Shown one piece after another: positions 62,106 through 64,000 of a DNA stretch of 64,000 bases. A program made the translations under genes and the position numbers. The notes under the pieces are model-generated. The model made no database searches. It worked only from the letters and a program-made list of their open reading frames with translations, and had not been told where the DNA came from. Positions within the stretch are counted from its first letter, which is position 1; each line of letters begins with the position of its first letter. The DNA is from DASRQK01 sp040392005 (GTDB lineage Bacteria; Bacteroidota; Bacteroidia; Sphingobacteriales; Sphingobacteriaceae), in NCBI GenBank assembly GCA_040392005.1, contig JBEBWT010000009.1, positions 1 to 64,000 on the forward strand, given 5' to 3'.

Positions 62106-62852
62106 ATGACGTTGTTTCAATTCTCATGGTTTCCAGACTTTTACAATAGCATTGAAGAACTCAGGGATTCAGCAATGACTGAAAACTGGGATTACATTCA
62201 GCGACCTACTGGGAAAATTCCTGTTCTGGCAAATTATGTCCATCATACGTTCCACAAAATTCAAGCTGAGGGTAAGATTGAATACAAAGGGGATTTTTGT
62301 TGCTTTAATACTGGTTTGGTAACCGAAAATCAGGAGGAAATTTATGGCTATTTTCAAAGAAACAAAAAACCGGGTACAACAATTCCTTTTTACTTCATCG
62401 GTTGGAGAAAATCAAGTCATAGGGATTTATCAAAATTTTCAAAATTGGCGGAAGTTGCTACGTACATAAATGATCCTGCTGATTTAATTTATGACATTAA
62501 ATTGGAACTTCGAACAAATATTGATCACATTATCCAAGACAATAAAACACGATTTCCTGCTCCATTCGACACAATGGATAACTATTTGCTTGCAAACATA
62601 CTTCATGGTACTATTCAGGATGCGAAGAGAAGGGTGAAACGAAACTATAAAACAGCAATTCCACAATTTTACAACGGAAAGTTACAACTTTTACTGCCAT
62701 TATGCCTTCTGACCAAATCCAAAGCAGACCTTGCCCTGGTGATAGACAAAGAAAATAATGTATATAGGGCCTCGACTTGCCTAACCCTTGATATGGCCAT
62801 CAACAATGCCCGTCTTATAGCTAAACCAGATGACGAGTGGTTGAAAATTTAA
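62106..62852 (+). CDS. DUF3825 family protein
   Basis: A 248-aa protein, AT-rich in codon choice compared with all its neighbours. It has YGYFQRNKKPGTTIPFYFIGW (about 82-102), ATYINDPADLIYDIKLE, NIDHIIQDNKTRFP, and a C-terminal block with KRRVKRNYKTAIPQFY, LQLLLPLCL, ADLALVID and CLTLDMAINNARLIAKPDDEW. I recognise this as DUF3825, a conserved bacterial domain of unknown function sometimes attached to nucleic-acid-binding modules; no such module is fused here. The many conserved Asn/Asp/Lys/Arg residues suggest an RNA- or nucleotide-handling role, as inference. A promoter and repeat-rich untranslated unit follow directly. Confidence 0.75.
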   Translation: MTLFQFSWFPDFYNSIEELRDSAMTENWDYIQRPTGKIPVLANYVHHTFHKIQAEGKIEYKGDFCCFNTGLVTENQEEIYGYFQRNKKPGTTIPFYFIGWRKSSHRDLSKFSKLAEVATYINDPADLIYDIKLELRTNIDHIIQDNKTRFPAPFDTMDNYLLANILHGTIQDAKRRVKRNYKTAIPQFYNGKLQLLLPLCLLTKSKADLALVIDKENNVYRASTCLTLDMAINNARLIAKPDDEWLKI

Positions 62853-62868
62853 AAAAAACAACAAAATA

Positions 62869-62899
62869 TTTGCCCGTTAAAAATTTAGATGTATATTTG
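62869..62899 (+). promoter_or_regulatory. Promoter of the repeat-rich small RNA (TTTG-N19-TAtaTTTG)
   Basis: TTTG (62869-62872), exactly 19 bases, TATATTTG (62892-62899). As good as the ribosomal promoters at 7.6 kb. It begins 17 bases after the DUF3825 stop and faces no gene on its strand. Confidence 0.8.
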
Positions 62900-62904
62900 C
62901 ATAT

Positions 62905-63034
62905 ATTCTTGCAACAAGATAAAAAAAGTACCCAAGATAAAATTTAGCTTCAAACTAAAGTAAGCACAAGATAGATTTACAAGAAAGACTAAAGCAGCAA
63001 GATAAAAGCCCTCTCAAGAGGGCTTTCTTTTTTT
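62905..63034 (+). ncRNA. Predicted small RNA with six degenerate CAAGATAAA repeats
   Basis: Between a consensus promoter and a strong terminator lies about 130 bases with no start codon. It carries a repeated A-rich unit, best form CAAGATAAAA, at 62915, 62933, 62951 (CAAACTAAAG), 62967 (CAAGATAGA), 62980 (CAAGAAAGA) and 62998. The spacing is 18, 18, 16, 13 and 18 bases. The repeat part has almost no self-complementarity, so it should be single-stranded, ending in the terminator hairpin. The transcript is predicted, not observed, and I know no family that it matches. Confidence 0.6.
63005..63034 (+). terminator. Terminator of the predicted small RNA
   Basis: A perfect 9-bp stem AAAGCCCTC / GAGGGCTTT (63005-63013 with 63018-63026), loop TCAA, then C and a run of eight T. 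One of the strongest terminators in the window. Confidence 0.88.
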
Positions 63035-63114
63035 TCATCTGTGTCAAGAGTAGTTTATTGATATCCCCCGGCAATTCTAATTGATTCAAGGAAAGCATTC
63101 TTTCTTTTCATTTC

Positions 63115-64000
63115 TTAATCCCATTTCAGAAGCAATTTCCCAAAGACCTGCCCGGATTCCAGCAGGTGATGGGCTTCCGGTACTGCTTCAAAAGGCAGAA
63201 TGCGGTCAATGACCGGATTGAATTGACCGGTCCCGACCAAAGGCCAGACCCGCTGCAAAATGGAGTCCCGGATCTCTTCCTTTACCTGATTGTCCCTGGA
63301 TCGCAAGGTGCTGCCGGTGATCTGATGCCGGTGTTGCATCAGACGCAGCAGATCCAATTCTACCCTCCGCCCACCTATACAATTGATCTGTACCAACCTT
63401 CCGCCGGGAGCCAGCAGACGAAGGTTCTTCTCAAAATAATCTCCCCCGATAATATCCAGTGCCATATCCACAGACAGACCCGACCAGTGTTCCGCAAAAT
63501 CCCGGGTACGGTAATTCACGCATTCCTCTGCACCCAGTTCTTCACAGTGGCGGCATCGTTCATCGGAACCAGCAGTGGTATAGACCCGGACTCCAAAAAG
63601 CCGGGCCAGTTGTATGGTTGTAGTACCTATTCCCCCCGATCCTCCGTGGACCAGCATTTTATGCCCCGGCCTGAGGGTACCAGATTGAAATACGTTGTAC
63701 CAGACCGTAAAGAGGGTTTCAGGCAACGCAGCTCCTGATTCGTCACTGATCCCACCGCCGGAACCGCCGATGCCGCCGGAGCCACCGATTCCACCAACAT
63801 TGCTATTGTTGCCGTCATCATTACGGCCGATGCCACCGCTGCCGACACGCAACTTGTTGATGGGTTCCAGTGGCAGGCAATGCCCCTGATGGGCTAAGGC
63901 ATATTCGGCATAGCCGCCGCCCGCTAATAACGCACACACCCGGTCACCGGGCTTCCAGGAAATGACCTCAGCACCACAGGCAACAACAACACCTGAAACC
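63115..64000 (-). CDS. Quinone oxidoreductase-like zinc-independent MDR protein (partial)
   Basis: The frame runs off the right edge, so the N-terminus is missing; about 295 residues are present. Medium-chain dehydrogenase/reductase of the NADPH:quinone oxidoreductase (PIG3-like) type: SWKPGDRVCALLAGGGYAEYA, ALPETLFTVWYNVFQ, NADPH loop MLVHGGSGGIGTTTIQLARLFG, LDIIGGDYFEKNLRLLAPGGRLVQI, and the end HLLESGQVFGKLLLKWD. A Gly/Ser/Asn-rich insertion of about 33 residues (63745-63843) sits just before the conserved ALPE segment, where relatives have a short loop. Confidence 0.88.
   Translation of the reverse strand, partial: VSGVVVACGAEVISWKPGDRVCALLAGGGYAEYALAHQGHCLPLEPINKLRVGSGGIGRNDDGNNSNVGGIGGSGGIGGSGGGISDESGAALPETLFTVWYNVFQSGTLRPGHKMLVHGGSGGIGTTTIQLARLFGVRVYTTAGSDERCRHCEELGAEECVNYRTRDFAEHWSGLSVDMALDIIGGDYFEKNLRLLAPGGRLVQINCIGGRRVELDLLRLMQHRHQITGSTLRSRDNQVKEEIRDSILQRVWPLVGTGQFNPVIDRILPFEAVPEAHHLLESGQVFGKLLLKWD
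63745..63843 (-). repeat. Gly-rich low-complexity insertion in the oxidoreductase gene
   Basis: In frame, the stretch encodes alternating GGIGGS-type units and NDDGNNSN. On the plus strand it is a run of 9-base units related to CCGCCGGAA / CCGCCGATG. It looks like an in-frame microsatellite-type expansion in a surface loop. Confidence 0.8.

Noticed and set aside
62889..62963. A 24-codon ORF (MYICIYSC...) across the small RNA region
   Set aside because: Its ATG overlaps the -7 promoter box, so it would not be on the transcript; the Lys-rich product follows from A-rich repeats.
62915..63007. The CAAGATAAA repeats as a CRISPR array
   Set aside because: Units are about 9 conserved bases with irregular 13-18 base spacing and no spacers of normal length; there are no cas genes.
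1..64000. tRNA and rRNA genes
   Set aside because: The intergenic stretches were read for cloverleaf and rRNA-like sequence and none was recognised.

Overview
The window is a chromosomal segment of a Bacteroidota bacterium. The evidence is a recurring TTTG / TAnnTTTG promoter signature instead of -35/-10 boxes, several family types typical of the phylum (DUF4249 lipoprotein with a TonB receptor, 7TMR-DISM hybrid kinase, two-gene transketolase, futalosine-pathway menaquinone genes, DUF4286, DUF4407, DUF1080), and an almost complete absence of strong Shine-Dalgarno sites. A Saprospira/Lewinella-like member is my guess from overall protein style, not a proof. Base composition is near half GC except for one AT-rich patch at about 61.7-63.1 kb.

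Layout. 0-6.7 kb: end of an amino-acid permease, ddl, and a rightward cell-envelope run (PASTA protein, mltG, thioesterase, YihY, hybrid kinase). 6.8-8.9 kb: ribosomal genes rpmA-rplU (left) and rpsF-rpsR-rplI (right) with matching divergent promoters. 9.1-16.1 kb: a nucleotide-sugar dehydratase, a flavin-dependent oxidoreductase, and trpDFBA behind a tryptophan leader-peptide attenuator. 16-21 kb (left): greA, and an operon of an S9-family lipoprotein with a broken catalytic triad, a sensor kinase and a response regulator. 21-29.3 kb: rfbC, a serine hydrolase, DUF4407, sufE, sufS, eno, carA. 29.4-32.3 kb: two different L,D-transpeptidases and a UbiA-like membrane protein. 32.3-36.7 kb (left): two acetyltransferases and a DUF4249/TonB-receptor pair. 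36.7-47.5 kb (right): two DUF1080 proteins, purB, an NifU-type scaffold, a 7TMR-DISM hybrid kinase, split transketolase, an ECF sigma / membrane protein / Spy-like trio and a class III aminotransferase. 47.5-53 kb (left): GH20 hexosaminidase, arginine-deiminase-family protein, glmM-type mutase. 53-61.7 kb: PAP2 phosphatase, ZIP transporter, the mqnE-phosphatase-mqnA-marR operon, an MsbA-like ABC exporter, and an aminotransferase-tyrA pair. 61.7-63.1 kb: an AT-rich patch with a 25-bp inverted repeat, a DUF3825 gene and a short untranslated repeat-rich transcription unit. The window ends inside a quinone-oxidoreductase-like gene.

Most of the window is housekeeping: envelope synthesis (ddl, mltG, L,D-transpeptidases, glmM, PAP2), translation, aromatic amino acids (trp genes, tyrA), Fe-S assembly (sufSE, Nfu) and menaquinone. 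Items worth a second look are (1) the DUF3825 gene followed by a promoter, six degenerate CAAGATAAA repeats and a terminator; (2) the S9 pseudo-peptidase lipoprotein in one operon with a two-component system; (3) a fourfold tandem duplication of the active-site loop of TrpF, with a comparable Gly-rich expansion in the oxidoreductase at the right edge; (4) the trp attenuator; (5) promoter boxes that end about 5 bases before start codons, suggesting leaderless messages.
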